A DNA stretch of 64,000 nt from Minwuia sp. (GTDB lineage Bacteria > Pseudomonadota > Alphaproteobacteria > Minwuiales > Minwuiaceae), in NCBI GenBank assembly GCA_029210175.1, contig JARGPL010000009.1:124001-188000 (forward strand). The letters are read 5' to 3'. Position 1 is the first letter of the stretch; every line of letters starts with the position of its first letter. The position numbers and the translations under genes were made by a program. The notes under the pieces are model-generated. The model was not told the DNA's origin and did no database searches. It was given only the letters and a program-made list of their open reading frames with translations. Below, piece after piece: positions 44,701 through 53,778 of this stretch.

Positions 44701-45421
44701 TGGACCGCACATCGCCCTTGGCCTGCTTCGCGATGGCCTTGATCGCCTTGGCGTAGGCCTCGTGATAGCGCACGGCATCCGCATCCGTCCGCGCGGCTTC
44801 ACCCAGCATGTCGTAGGAATAGGTATAGCCCTCCTTCTCGCTGTCGCGCGCGTTCTTCATGGCCTCGGCAATGGTCTGGCCCAGGACGAACTGGGCACCC
44901 AGAATCTTCATGGATTGCCCGACAGCGCGCCGGACCAGTGGCTCCCCCACCCGCCGCACCAGGCCGCGAATGGCGGCACCGGGCTTCTGCGGGTCATCGT
45001 CCAGCACCTTGCCGGTCAGCATCAGCGCCCAGGTCGAGGTGTTCACCAGCGGCGAGGACGAATGCCCCAGATGGGATCCCCAGTCCGAAGGCTCGATCTT
45101 GTCGTGGATCAGATCGTCGATCGTTTCCGCGTCCGGCACCCGCAGCAGCGCCTCGGCGAGGCACATCAGACCGACACCTTCCTGCGTTGACAGCCCGTAT
45201 TCGGCCAGAAATGCCTCCATCATCGATGGCGAGGTCTCGTCGCGCACCCGCTCGACATATTGCGCCCCGGCTGCTGCGATCTTCTGGCGCTCGGCTTCTC
45301 CCTGTCGGATCAGGGCCACGAGCCTGTTCAGGACTTCCGCCTCCGATGCGGCATACCCTTGCCGGACCTTTGCCCTTGTCTCGCTGCAGCCGTCCAGAAT
45401 GCTCGCCTTCGATCCGGTCAT
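41762..45421 (-). CDS. putA: Bifunctional proline dehydrogenase / P5C dehydrogenase PutA
   Basis: This 1219-residue enzyme oxidises proline to glutamate. The FAD-dependent proline dehydrogenase barrel (about residues 190-480) has VRLVKGAYWDTEIKLAQEMG, ATHNAHTCAAV and GANSSFVNQ. The aldehyde dehydrogenase module (about 570-1000) has FVCISPWNFPLAIFTGQIAA, AETGGLNAMIVDST and the catalytic cysteine in SAGQRCSALRMLY. About 200 further C-terminal residues mark the longer (type B) architecture. The ribbon-helix-helix DNA-binding domain of E. coli PutA is absent, so it is not its own repressor. Confidence 0.95.
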   Translation of the reverse strand: MTGSKASILDGCSETRAKVRQGYAASEAEVLNRLVALIRQGEAERQKIAAAGAQYVERVRDETSPSMMEAFLAEYGLSTQEGVGLMCLAEALLRVPDAETIDDLIHDKIEPSDWGSHLGHSSSPLVNTSTWALMLTGKVLDDDPQKPGAAIRGLVRRVGEPLVRRAVGQSMKILGAQFVLGQTIAEAMKNARDSEKEGYTYSYDMLGEAARTDADAVRYHEAYAKAIKAIAKQAKGDVRSSPGISVKLSALHARYEYTHRATVMQELVPRALDLARMAARANIGFNIDAEEQDRLDLSLDVIEAVLSDPSLAGWDGFGVVVQAYGRRAAPVIDVLYDMAERLDRKIMVRLVKGAYWDTEIKLAQEMGTETFPVFTRKVNTDVSYMACAQMLMDRRDRIYPQFATHNAHTCAAVVEMAGNDKDSFEFQRLHGMGESLHGIVKATEDTHCRIYAPVGAHRDLLAYLVRRLLENGANSSFVNQIVNEDIAPADISRDPVAELERLDGQLANPMIRLPGELFAPDRKNSRGFRVNEPASILPLLAAREEWADATWTAGPMIAGAPAPKGTGRKACSPADASRVVGTVHEATADDVAAALAAAGDGFHDWSARPVAERSETLRRIAELYEDNVAELTALATREAGKTVLDGISEVREAVDFLRYYANDIERLEEEAPGTARGVFVCISPWNFPLAIFTGQIAAALAAGNAVIAKPAEQTPLIAARAVELMREAGLPDAALQLLPGDGPTVGGPLTSSPDIAGICFTGSTEVAQIIHKTLAGNAGPEAVLIAETGGLNAMIVDSTALTEQAVRDILMSSFQSAGQRCSALRMLYVQKDARDRLLEMLYGALETLTIGDPWNTDTDVSPVIDADAQREIMGYIDNNQSSLLKRQPAPDGGTFVTPAVLQVDGIGDLEREIFGPVLHVATFKASEINQVVDDINARGYGLTFGLHTRIDDRVQQIVERIHVGNIYVNRNQIGAIVGSQPFGGEGLSGTGPKAGGPLYVNRFRRTGKPETHAAPDAEPVAEAVLAKAISRLDARNWAARPDRVAVLRNALPERSGIVRKALLETAAFDTSPQGLPGPTGESNRLNSYPKGTVLCLGPTRQIAMAQAVQALGAGCAVAVVAPGATEAVRPLAAAGAPVVALDGTVTAAMLRTLDGAVAVAAAGGSDWTRALRIALAERDGPIIPLETQVIAPGRYVVERHLCIDTTAAGGNASLLASSE

Positions 45422-45464
45422 TTTATGTCCCTGTTGTCCCTAAGGTTCTGCGCGTGAAACAGCT

Positions 45465-45479
45465 GACGGGTCACCCGTC
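45465..45479. promoter_or_regulatory. Palindrome upstream of putA
   Basis: GACGGGT-C-ACCCGTC is a perfect 15-base palindrome about 44 bases before the putA start, in the 157-base gap after the permease gene. It is a possible operator; since this PutA lacks a DNA-binding domain, control would need an external regulator. Confidence 0.3.
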
Positions 45480-45578
45480 CTGCGCGCTTCAGGCGTTCTC
45501 GGGACCGTAGCCATCACGGTTGTGGCCCACAAGCCTCAGGGCCCTGGATTCACGACAGTGACAGGGCTTTGCCGGGTT

Positions 45579-46766
45579 TCATGACGCCAGCAGGACCAGC
45601 GAGATGATGATCGCAGTCGCGGGCGCCAGCCAGTGGATGTCTGGCGCACCCGCGGGCGTGGGTTCACGTCGCTTCAGGACCAGCAGAGCCAGGTTCACGA
45701 CGATGAAGATGCACAGCAGGAAGTATGTCGTCACCTGAGCCAGGTTTTCGATCGGTGTGCTGATCGCCAGAACGATGATGATCAGTGTTACCACCACGGT
45801 CGCCTGAACGGGCGTTCCGCGCTTGCCATGGGTCGTATGCGCCCAGGCGAACAGGCGGTTGCGGCGGCCCAGTCCATAGAGGACACGTGCGGCCATGACG
45901 ATCTGGGCCAGGACGCCGTTGAGCGTTGCAGAAACGGCGATGACGATGATCGTATCCGGTGACCAGCCCATGCCCGCCTCGAACACCAGCGCCAGGGGGC
46001 GCTCACTCTGTGCCAGCAGAACTGGATCGACCGCCCTGATCGCAGCGATGGCGACCAGGAAATACAACAGTGTGGTGATCAGGATCGCACCAACGATGCC
46101 GCGGGGCATCGTGCGCACCGGATCGGTGGTTTCCTCCGCCAGGTTGACCATGTCCTCGAAGCCGATGAAGGCGAAGAAGGCGAGCAGTGCGGCGGCGAGC
46201 ACCATGGGGACACCGCCATGCAGCAGGGAGCCGAAGTCCACCATCTCCGCGAACGATGTCACGGGTTCGGCGTTGAACCCGGCACCGACGATCAGCAGCA
46301 GGCCAATGATCTCCACGATCGTCAGGACCGCAGCGAAGACCAGTGATTCCAGGACTCCCACCAGGGCGACGAAACCAAGCAGAAGGCCGACCGAGATTTC
46401 CAGCCAGAGCCTCGGAAGCTCCACCAGGGCGGAAAGGTAGCCAACGCCGCCCTTGAGGATGGCGGCAGCCGAGATCACGCCAACACAGGCAACAGCGACG
46501 CCGATACAGTCACCGAACCAGCCAAGGCCGAAGGCTTTCCGAACATAGGCGGCCTCTCCGGCGCTTTCGGGAATGCGCGCGGCCAGTTCCGCGAACGACA
46601 GTGCTGACAGCGCAGCGGCGATACCCGCGACCAGAAATGACATGGGGGTCAGGGCACCGGCAACGCCAGCGACCTTTCCCACCAGCACATAGATGCCAGC
46701 CCCGACCATGACACCGACGCCATAAAGGATCAGCAGGCCGAGGCCTACGCGACGGTGGAGTGCCAT
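45579..46766 (-). CDS. APC-superfamily amino acid permease
   Basis: This is a 395-residue transporter with 11-12 hydrophobic helices. The first helix has GVGVMVGAGIYVLVGKVAG, matching the unwound TM1 substrate site of APC permeases. AFFAFIGFEDMVNLAEET in TM6 is also diagnostic. Substrate unknown. It lies 56 bases after the stress-protein gene and may be its operon partner; putA follows 158 bases downstream, so proline or another amino acid is a reasonable guess only. Confidence 0.87.
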   Translation of the reverse strand: MALHRRVGLGLLILYGVGVMVGAGIYVLVGKVAGVAGALTPMSFLVAGIAAALSALSFAELAARIPESAGEAAYVRKAFGLGWFGDCIGVAVACVGVISAAAILKGGVGYLSALVELPRLWLEISVGLLLGFVALVGVLESLVFAAVLTIVEIIGLLLIVGAGFNAEPVTSFAEMVDFGSLLHGGVPMVLAAALLAFFAFIGFEDMVNLAEETTDPVRTMPRGIVGAILITTLLYFLVAIAAIRAVDPVLLAQSERPLALVFEAGMGWSPDTIIVIAVSATLNGVLAQIVMAARVLYGLGRRNRLFAWAHTTHGKRGTPVQATVVVTLIIIVLAISTPIENLAQVTTYFLLCIFIVVNLALLVLKRREPTPAGAPDIHWLAPATAIIISLVLLAS

Positions 46767-46821
46767 GGCAGTCTCCTTCTTGACGACACGTTCGCGGGTG
46801 GTCCGGACCGCCCGCAGTTGG

Positions 46822-47625
46822 CTATTGCATCAGCAGAACGGGCTTCGTCACGCGTTGCAGAAAATGGGTCAGTTGGATGCCGGAGAGCGCGGCGTTGTCC
46901 GGCGAAACGATCACGAGGCCGGTATCGGACGGAATGCAAGCCGACAGGTCTGTCGTAGCCTTGGCAAAGCGGGCTCTCACCGGAAGACTGATCGCCTGGA
47001 CGAGCCTTTCGGCTTCATCGTCCTTGATCTGGGATGAGAGAACGATCTCTACCCTGCGATGACTGCCATTCAGGAAGCGCTCGACAGCCGCAAGCGCGCG
47101 TTCGAGAAACCCGACCGTGTCGGCAAGCACCACGATACGTCCCTGATCGGGGCTCTCACCCGGGGGCAGGATCAGCGTTGGTGCCGAGATGCTGCGCGCC
47201 GTGGCGGCAAGAACGGCCCCCACATGCCCGACCCTGCGGGACAGTACCAGCAGATCGCCCTGTTCTGTTTCGGAAACCAGTGCCTCCGCCACAGTACCGC
47301 GCACGATCCGCAGCGCGCATTGACACCGAACAGCGGCAGCGGTGGCTGAGACATGACGTGAGAGCATCGCAGTCTGGGCCCGCAAGCCTGCTTCCATGGC
47401 TCCGGCATCCAGCGATTCGGGAAGACCGGTGATGCGACTGACATGGCCAGATGGCAGACCCTCGCCAATGCACGCTGCCATCAGGCGGGCATCTTCCACG
47501 AACAGACCCTCCGCCTTTGCCTCAAACCGGGCGGCCAGCCGCAGCGCCTGCGGCAGCGATGCCCGGGCAGCGGCAGACGGGTCCAGCGCCATGACCATGC
47601 GGCGTATGGTGAACCGTGCGGTCAA
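46822..47625 (-). CDS. Universal-stress-protein-like (UspA) tandem-domain protein
   Basis: This is a 267-residue protein resembling two Usp folds. The N-terminal half runs RMVMALDPSAAARASLPQAL, FVEDARLMAACIG and GDLLVLSRRVG. A more degenerate C-terminal half (GRIVVLADTVGFLERALAAV, GLVIVSPDNAALSG) follows. The start is TTG at 47625, overlapping the TGA of the Lon-like gene, which implies translational coupling. No strong ATP-binding G-x2-G-x9-G motif is visible. Probably part of a low-oxygen stress operon (see 50198). Confidence 0.7.
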   Translation of the reverse strand: MTARFTIRRMVMALDPSAAARASLPQALRLAARFEAKAEGLFVEDARLMAACIGEGLPSGHVSRITGLPESLDAGAMEAGLRAQTAMLSRHVSATAAAVRCQCALRIVRGTVAEALVSETEQGDLLVLSRRVGHVGAVLAATARSISAPTLILPPGESPDQGRIVVLADTVGFLERALAAVERFLNGSHRRVEIVLSSQIKDDEAERLVQAISLPVRARFAKATTDLSACIPSDTGLVIVSPDNAALSGIQLTHFLQRVTKPVLLMQ

Positions 47626-50063
47626 ACCACATTCTCCACCTGGCCATGGTCCTGACCATCAGGTGATGAAGCGGCCTTTGATGCCCTTGCGTAGGTTGTC
47701 AGCCTGTCCTCGACCATCCTGTGCACTGTTCCGTCGGCAAAGGTGCCATCAGCGTCGCGGGGGCCTGCAGGCTTGCCTGTCAGCAGTGACAGGGCCTCAT
47801 CAACCGTGCTGATGGCATGAATGTGGAAGGTTCCTGCTCTTGCCGCAGCGACCACGTCTTCGCGCAACATCAGGTGCCTGACGTTGGATCGTGGGATGAT
47901 CACGCCCTGGTTCCCCGTCAGACCGGCAGTGCTGCAGATATCGAAGAAACCCTCGACTTTCTCGTTCACCCCGCCGATGGCCTGCGAGATGCCGTGCTGG
48001 TTCACAGATCCGGTCATGGCGAGGTCCTGGCGGATGGGCAGGCCACTGATGGCCGAAAGAAGTGCACAGAGCTCCGCCATGGAGGCACTGTCACCATCCA
48101 CGCCGCCATAGGACTGTTCGAAGACCAGGCTTGCCGACAGGCTGAGCGGCAGTTCCGGGAGGTAATGCTGGGCGATGAACCCCTGCAGGATCATGACGCC
48201 CTTGGTATGCAGCGCGCCGCCGAGCTTCGCCTCCCGCTCGATATCCATGACACCGCCACGCCCCATGCGCACGCGGGCCGTGATCCGGCTCGGTTGACCG
48301 AAGGCGAGGGCACCGGCCTGCAGGACGGAAAGACCATTTACCTGTCCCACGGTGCTGCCATCGACATCGACAAGGACCACATCATCGGCGATGCGTTCAT
48401 AGATCTGGTCACGAATCCGGCTGCCCCGTCGAACACGCGCGTCCTGGGCAGCGGATACATGGGCTGGTGATATTGCGGGCGCACCCGCCGCCGTGGCCAT
48501 GTGGTTCGCCTCCCGCGCCAGGTCGATCATGTCTCCGACCTGGGTGGAGAACCGCTCCGCATCACCAGCCTTGCGGATGGCGAAATCCAGTATCCCGGCC
48601 ATTGCGCCGCTGTCGAGCGGCAACAGCCCCTCGTTACGTGAAGCCGTGGCCACGATCGCGGAAAGCTGCAGTGCCGTGTCTTCCCTGCGCGGAACCTGGT
48701 CCTCGATATCCGCCGCTATCTTGAAGAGGTCGGGGAACTCCGGATCATGGGCTGAAAGCAGGTAATAGAGCTGGCGGTCACCGACCAGCACGATCTTCGT
48801 GTCGAGCGGTATCGGCTCCGGATCCAGGGTGACGGTGGAAATCATGCCCATCGACTGGGCGATCGACTCGATCCGGATCTCGCGGGATCGAAGCGCCCGT
48901 TTCAACTGTTCCCAGGCAAAGGGCTGGGTCAGGATCTGGCGCGCATCAAGGATCAGGTAACCGCCGTTGGCGCGATGCAGGGCACCGCCGAGGATCAGGT
49001 TGAAGTCGGTTGCGAGGGCGCCGAACTGGGCAATGTGTTCGATCCGGCCAAAGACATTTCCGTGGGAGGGGAAGTCTTCGGCAACAATGGGAGCACCGGA
49101 GGTATCCCCGTTGTTGACGATCAGGTTTGCCCGATACCGCCTCTGGATCGCGCGCACGGCGGCCTCGACCCCGCCTTCGGCATCCGTTGGCGGGTTCTGC
49201 GATGGCGCAGGCCGCAGGAACTGTCCCGCATTCTCGACAATGTCTGCCTCTACCGCGTCGATGTGGGCGGCGACATCGGGCAGGTCCGCATAGGTCTTCT
49301 CCAACTCGTCGGTCAGGTGGCCAACGGCAAACCGGGTCACTTCGCGGTCCAGCTCACGGACCTTCTCGCGATGCTCCTTCTCGATGCCGGGAATCTGCAC
49401 GACGATGCTTTTCAATTGCCCCTGCAGGCGCTCGATCTCCGCCTGGATACGTTCCCGTTCGGCCTGGTCGAGGGCGCGAAAGGTCTCTGGCGTGAGCACC
49501 TCGCCATCCTTCGCCGGGGCGAATGTGAATCCCATCGGGGTGCGGATCAGCGCCACGCCGGATTTCTCGGCTTCGGCCTGAATGCCCGCGAACATCTCCT
49601 GCTGGCGCTGTTGCATCCCGTCGTCGAGGGCCTGGCGGCGCGCGCGATAGTCGTCACTCTCGAATGCGCCGGGAACAGCCGCACTCAACTCCGTGATGAG
49701 TCGGTCCATATCGGCCTTCAGTCGGGTGCCGCGTCCTGGGGGCAGCATGATGGCGCGCGGCTTGTGCGGATTCTGGAAGTTGTGGACGTAACACCAGTCC
49801 GACGGCGTCGGGCGTTCTGCGGCCAATGACTTCAGGATGCTGGAAACGATCCGATGACGACCGTGACCGGGCCCGCCCATGACAAAGACGTTGTAGCCTG
49901 GCGACTGGATGCCGACACCAAAGCTGACCGCTTCGATGGCCCGTTCCTGCGTGACGTTCTGCACGACATCGGAAAGCTCCTCCGTTGTCGAGAAGCCGAG
50001 ACTGGCCGGATCCGTTGCCCGGCGCAGATGATCGGGGGAAACCGCAAGGTCATCTGTCTGCAT
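47622..50063 (-). CDS. Lon-like ATP-dependent protease (AAA_32/LonB-type)
   Basis: This 813-residue protein belongs to the Lon-related AAA_32 family, distinct from housekeeping LonA. The N-terminal P-loop-like stretch is FVMGGPGHGRHRIVSS, with Arg at the usual Walker A lysine, as is common in this family. A second nucleotide region includes GGYLILDARQIL. The C-terminal Lon protease domain has the catalytic dyad serine in DGDSASMAELCALLSA and lysine in GGVNEKVEGFFD. I use ATG 50063, six bases after GAGGTG. It is downstream of an FNR-type promoter and coupled to the stress-protein gene. Confidence 0.88.
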   Translation of the reverse strand: MQTDDLAVSPDHLRRATDPASLGFSTTEELSDVVQNVTQERAIEAVSFGVGIQSPGYNVFVMGGPGHGRHRIVSSILKSLAAERPTPSDWCYVHNFQNPHKPRAIMLPPGRGTRLKADMDRLITELSAAVPGAFESDDYRARRQALDDGMQQRQQEMFAGIQAEAEKSGVALIRTPMGFTFAPAKDGEVLTPETFRALDQAERERIQAEIERLQGQLKSIVVQIPGIEKEHREKVRELDREVTRFAVGHLTDELEKTYADLPDVAAHIDAVEADIVENAGQFLRPAPSQNPPTDAEGGVEAAVRAIQRRYRANLIVNNGDTSGAPIVAEDFPSHGNVFGRIEHIAQFGALATDFNLILGGALHRANGGYLILDARQILTQPFAWEQLKRALRSREIRIESIAQSMGMISTVTLDPEPIPLDTKIVLVGDRQLYYLLSAHDPEFPDLFKIAADIEDQVPRREDTALQLSAIVATASRNEGLLPLDSGAMAGILDFAIRKAGDAERFSTQVGDMIDLAREANHMATAAGAPAISPAHVSAAQDARVRRGSRIRDQIYERIADDVVLVDVDGSTVGQVNGLSVLQAGALAFGQPSRITARVRMGRGGVMDIEREAKLGGALHTKGVMILQGFIAQHYLPELPLSLSASLVFEQSYGGVDGDSASMAELCALLSAISGLPIRQDLAMTGSVNQHGISQAIGGVNEKVEGFFDICSTAGLTGNQGVIIPRSNVRHLMLREDVVAAARAGTFHIHAISTVDEALSLLTGKPAGPRDADGTFADGTVHRMVEDRLTTYARASKAASSPDGQDHGQVENVV

Positions 50064-50170
50064 GGTGTTGCACCTCGGTTGGCGGGGCAGGGGCATCGGA
50101 GAACGACCCCTGAGCGTTCGCGCAACAGGCTATTCGGCTCATGCCAGTGTCCCTGCTTGAACTGCTGTGC

Positions 50171-50211
50171 ATGATAAGAAGTCGGCAGCTGGAACTATTG
50201 ATCCAGATCAA
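50171..50211 (-). promoter_or_regulatory. FNR/Anr/FixK-type box and class II promoter of the Lon-like operon
   Basis: TTGATCCAGATCAA (50198-50211) is a perfect TTGAT-N4-ATCAA palindrome. On the minus strand TATCAT (50171-50176) lies 31 bases centre to centre downstream, the spacing expected when an FNR-type activator is centred at -41.5. Transcription would start near 50163, about 100 bases before the Lon-like ATG. The rest of the 422-base gap (50212-50485) shows no gene. Confidence 0.7.
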
Positions 50212-50485
50212 CCGGCGAGATAATGACGCTCAAGCGTGGCGAGCGTTTCTGCAGGTGCTGACAGGAGGTAAAATAACTGGCATTCGGTGAGAAATACTGG
50301 CAAGCAGGGGTGAATTATTATTGAAATCGAATTTCTGTTTTTGACAGTCGTGGCCAGGGCCATTCTAGGTGTCAGTTCCGAACCAAGCGCGCTTGCACTG
50401 TTCCGTCACAGGACCGGCCACGGTGGACGTTCTGGGCAATACCCGGCGCCAGCGGACCGCGATCGGCATTTTTTCGGCCCCGGCT

Positions 50486-50794
50486 TCAGACAGTGTCGCT
50501 GAGAAGGATATCCCCGTGGCCCACGATCTCCATGAGGTTCCTGATGGTATCGGTTGGTTTCCGGATCAGGAAGCGCCGATTGTCGGTCTTGCAGGCTTCA
50601 TAGGCAACCATCAGCATCCCGACCCCGGCTGAATCCATTGATCCGATCCGCTCCGTATCGAAAATGCAGGTCTTTGGTTCCCTGTCCTTGATGGCGTTCA
50701 GGATCTCACGGAACTTCTCATGGTCATCAAAGACCACATTGCCGTTGATTCTGACAAAGATCTCGTCACCGTAGTCACCGATTTCATAGTTCAT
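50486..50794 (-). CDS. STAS-domain protein (anti-sigma-factor antagonist type)
   Basis: This 102-residue protein is a single STAS domain. The phospho-acceptor region SMDSAGVGMLMVAYEACK keeps the conserved serine. Such proteins are switched by a serine kinase/phosphatase pair; none is encoded in the window. It is the last gene of cheR-cheD-cheB-mcp-STAS, 11 bases after the soluble receptor gene. A link to chemosensory output is inferred from position. Confidence 0.85.
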   Translation of the reverse strand: MNYEIGDYGDEIFVRINGNVVFDDHEKFREILNAIKDREPKTCIFDTERIGSMDSAGVGMLMVAYEACKTDNRRFLIRKPTDTIRNLMEIVGHGDILLSDTV

Positions 50795-50805
50795 GGTCCG
50801 CGCCC

Positions 50806-52026
50806 TCAGAAGAGTTCAATATCGCCATCGCCGTCTGCATCGCTCGAAGGAGCGACATCGATCGACGCATCAGGTCCGTCTTCACTCAACAGCGACATCA
50901 CGTATCTTTCCCGCACTTCACTCAACGAACGTTGCGAGATGACCTCACGCAGCCACGTCTCATCAATCTCCCACTCAATGCCGAGGTCTTCGGCGATCGG
51001 ATCGGCGACTGCCCTCAGTTCTTCACCTGCATCGACGACGGACAACAACGTTTCCTTGATGCTCTGCAGCCGCTGACTGGCACGGTCCTGGAACTGGATC
51101 GAGGAGACCAGTCGCGACACGTCACCCGATATGTCCTTCGTCAGTGCCCCGGTCTGGCCGAGTGCATCGACCAGGTTACCATTCTGCGCAATCAGATCCT
51201 GCATCATGGTGCTCAACTGGTCCTTCATCTCCAGATTCTCGGACATGTCGATCTTGGCCACGGCCTTCAGCTGAACGTGCCCGTTGCGAATACCGATCGC
51301 GACCGCATCAATTTCCTGATGCATCTTCACGGACAGGTGTTTGACGGATTCGGACAGGGCGCGGACTTCGCGCGCGACGACGGCGAAACTCCGACCCGCG
51401 TCACCCGCCCTTGCCGCTTCGATCATGGCATTCATCGCCAGGACATTGGTCTTGCTGTTCAGTTTCTCGACGTCCTCGATCAGCTTCTCGACATTTCCGA
51501 CATCCTTCATGACATCGCCGAGCGAATAGACCATGGAGACGCTTTGCGTTGCCGCATCGACTGTTCTGCGCACAAGGTTGGCGAGATATTGATCGACCTT
51601 GTCCGTGGCCTCTTCGAGGGAGATGCGTTCGGTCCCCATCAACACGTCACGCTTTGCCTGCAGCAACTCGTCTATCTGACGCGACTGCGTGACCGCATTC
51701 CCGGCCAGACCCTGAAAGTCGGAGACGATTGACGATGTCGATTCTTCAACCAGGCCGTCGACGATATCGATTTCCTGACAGAGCGCCTTCAAGGCGCGTT
51801 TCTGCGCCTCCGAAAGGCCCAGCCACTGCGACAGGAATGCAACCAATTCTGTCTGTTGTGCCGAACCGCCGTCGGCGGCGGCATTGCCTCCGTCTCCGGC
51901 ATCGTTTGACAGTTCGAACCCACTGCCAGCAAGGCCGTGATATTCGGCGTCACCATCGACCTCAGCGCAACGACGCGTTTCGCTGAACGGTTCGTTTCTC
52001 ATTTTTCGAACGAGTTGCCCAAGCAC
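50806..52026 (-). CDS. Soluble methyl-accepting chemotaxis protein with DIELF tail
   Basis: This cytoplasmic receptor-like protein of about 406 residues has no membrane helix. The signalling hairpin is recognisable but divergent: [20 protein letters not shown], then [18 protein letters not shown]. Downstream [18 protein letters not shown] contains D-x-x-x-Q, reminiscent of the CheZ phosphatase motif. The C-terminus is DGDIELF. The start is unsure: GTG 52026 has GAAAGG nine bases upstream; ATG 52002 and TTG 52035 are alternatives. Lies between cheB and the STAS gene. Confidence 0.75.
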   Translation of the reverse strand: MLGQLVRKMRNEPFSETRRCAEVDGDAEYHGLAGSGFELSNDAGDGGNAAADGGSAQQTELVAFLSQWLGLSEAQKRALKALCQEIDIVDGLVEESTSSIVSDFQGLAGNAVTQSRQIDELLQAKRDVLMGTERISLEEATDKVDQYLANLVRRTVDAATQSVSMVYSLGDVMKDVGNVEKLIEDVEKLNSKTNVLAMNAMIEAARAGDAGRSFAVVAREVRALSESVKHLSVKMHQEIDAVAIGIRNGHVQLKAVAKIDMSENLEMKDQLSTMMQDLIAQNGNLVDALGQTGALTKDISGDVSRLVSSIQFQDRASQRLQSIKETLLSVVDAGEELRAVADPIAEDLGIEWEIDETWLREVISQRSLSEVRERYVMSLLSEDGPDASIDVAPSSDADGDGDIELF

Positions 52027-52058
52027 CAGATTCAACCTTTCGTTAAATGGTCGCCACG

Positions 52059-53132
52059 TCAGACGCGAACGGCCCTTACCTTGTCAGCACCAGCGCCAGC
52101 AGCTTCCACGAGACCGGCACCGATCGAGGACAGCGACATCTGCTTCTCGACCCCGCCCGCGTCGAACGCAGCGCGCGGCATGCCGTAAACGACACAACTG
52201 GCTTCATCCTGTCCGATGGTTCGCGCGCCTGCCTTGCGCATCGCAACCAGTCCGGCCGCGCCATCGCGCCCCATGCCGGTCAGGATGACGCCAACGCCGT
52301 TCATGCCCGCCACTTGCGCCATGGATTCGAACAGCACATCAACCGATGGCCGATGACCGGAAACAGGTGGGCCGTCAAAGACCTTGCAAAGATAATTCGC
52401 GCCCGTCCGCGCCAGTGCCATGTGGGAATGTCCGGGGGCGAGGTACACATGGCCGGGCAATACACGCTGACCATCGGTCGCTTCCTGCACCTTCACCCTT
52501 GAGATCGAGTCGAGGCGGGTCGCAAATGACTTGGTGAACTGTTCCGGCATGTGCTGTGTGACCAGGACAGCAGGTGCATCCGGCGGCAGCTGACAAATGA
52601 TCTCGCGCAGGGCCTCCACACCACCGGTGGATGCCCCGATCGCGATTATCTTTTCGGTTGAACTGAAACGGATGGCGGGCTTCTGCGGCTGAACTCCGCC
52701 GCGATTCGATTGCCGGCCCCGGACGCGGGCCAGGGACGCGGTCCGGACCTTGGCGATAATTTCCTCGGACTTCGATTTCATCCCGGACTGCAGGTCGAAT
52801 GCCGGCTTGCTGACGAAATCGACAGCGCCGAGTTCCAGTGCCTGCATGGTCGCATCAGCGCCCTTCTGGGTCAGTGACGACACCATCACGACGGGCATGG
52901 GGCGCAGCGTCATGATCTTCTCCAGGAAGCCAAGGCCATCCATGCGCGGCATCTCTATGTCCAGCGTCAGGACATCGGGGTTGGTCTTCTTGATCAGTTC
53001 CCGTGCCACGTAGGGATCGCGGGCGGTCCCTATCACCTGGATATCGGGCGCCTCTGAAAGAATGGACGAGAGAATCTCGCGCATCAGGGCTGAGTCATCC
53101 ACAACCGCGACCCGGATCATCTTGTTGTTCAT
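52059..53132 (-). CDS. cheB: Chemotaxis protein-glutamate methylesterase CheB
   Basis: This is a 357-residue two-domain enzyme. The receiver domain ([18 protein letters not shown], phospho-aspartate in [13 protein letters not shown]) controls the C-terminal methylesterase/deamidase. The catalytic triad is serine in [10 protein letters not shown], histidine in TQHMPEQFT and aspartate in [15 protein letters not shown] 53132 follows AGGAG within the cheD stop region; a 14-residue longer frame is less likely. Confidence 0.95.
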   Translation of the reverse strand: MNNKMIRVAVVDDSALMREILSSILSEAPDIQVIGTARDPYVARELIKKTNPDVLTLDIEMPRMDGLGFLEKIMTLRPMPVVMVSSLTQKGADATMQALELGAVDFVSKPAFDLQSGMKSKSEEIIAKVRTASLARVRGRQSNRGGVQPQKPAIRFSSTEKIIAIGASTGGVEALREIICQLPPDAPAVLVTQHMPEQFTKSFATRLDSISRVKVQEATDGQRVLPGHVYLAPGHSHMALARTGANYLCKVFDGPPVSGHRPSVDVLFESMAQVAGMNGVGVILTGMGRDGAAGLVAMRKAGARTIGQDEASCVVYGMPRAAFDAGGVEKQMSLSSIGAGLVEAAGAGADKVRAVRV

Positions 53133-53142
53133 GGGGTCACTC

Positions 53143-53778
53143 CTAGTCAAAAAGTTCGATGTCGCCGCTGACATCGTTTCCGCCGATGCTCGATCTGTAA
53201 TCCTGTTCCTGCCTGCTCAGCTCCGTGCTTTCGATCTGCTTCAGGGCCAGACGCTTGACGACGCCGGTGGCCGGGAAATAGTGAATGCGCCGCGGATGCG
53301 CCCCGCCAACGTCGACTGCTACCGGCCGGAACCCTTCTTCTGACAGATAACTCTTAATGAAACGGATGTTCTTCGCGCCAACATCGCTGTTCATCACACC
53401 GACATGGCCGCCACCGAATATCTTTATCTCGAGACTCTGCTTGATGGCGCCGCGCCGCATCAGGTCATTGATCAGAACTTCCATGGCGTAATTGCCATAG
53501 CGCATGGCCGCGCTGACATCGCCCCACTGGCCGGTATCGCTTGTCGGCAGCATGAAATGGTTCATCCCGCCAATTCCCGTTTCAGGGTCTCGGATACATG
53601 CCGAGATGCAGGATCCCAGGACCGTGACGATCATCTCGTCGGGGTTGCCGGTGACGTAGTGTTCGCCGGGCAGCACCCGAACCGAAACCTTGCCGAAGCG
53701 CGGATCGAAATAGCGCTTGTGACCGTCGTCCACCTGCTTGATCCGTTCGCGGCGCTGCTGACTGGCTGGCACCGTCAT
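53143..53778 (-). CDS. cheD: Chemoreceptor glutamine deamidase CheD
   Basis: This is a 211-residue CheD. The catalytic cysteine lies in [13 protein letters not shown] and the histidine in [26 protein letters not shown] follows. It deamidates glutamines of chemoreceptors. A C-terminal extension ends in SGDIELFD, almost the same as the soluble receptor's tail. Its ATG overlaps the cheR stop (ATGA). Confidence 0.94.
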   Translation of the reverse strand: MTVPASQQRRERIKQVDDGHKRYFDPRFGKVSVRVLPGEHYVTGNPDEMIVTVLGSCISACIRDPETGIGGMNHFMLPTSDTGQWGDVSAAMRYGNYAMEVLINDLMRRGAIKQSLEIKIFGGGHVGVMNSDVGAKNIRFIKSYLSEEGFRPVAVDVGGAHPRRIHYFPATGVVKRLALKQIESTELSRQEQDYRSSIGGNDVSGDIELFD

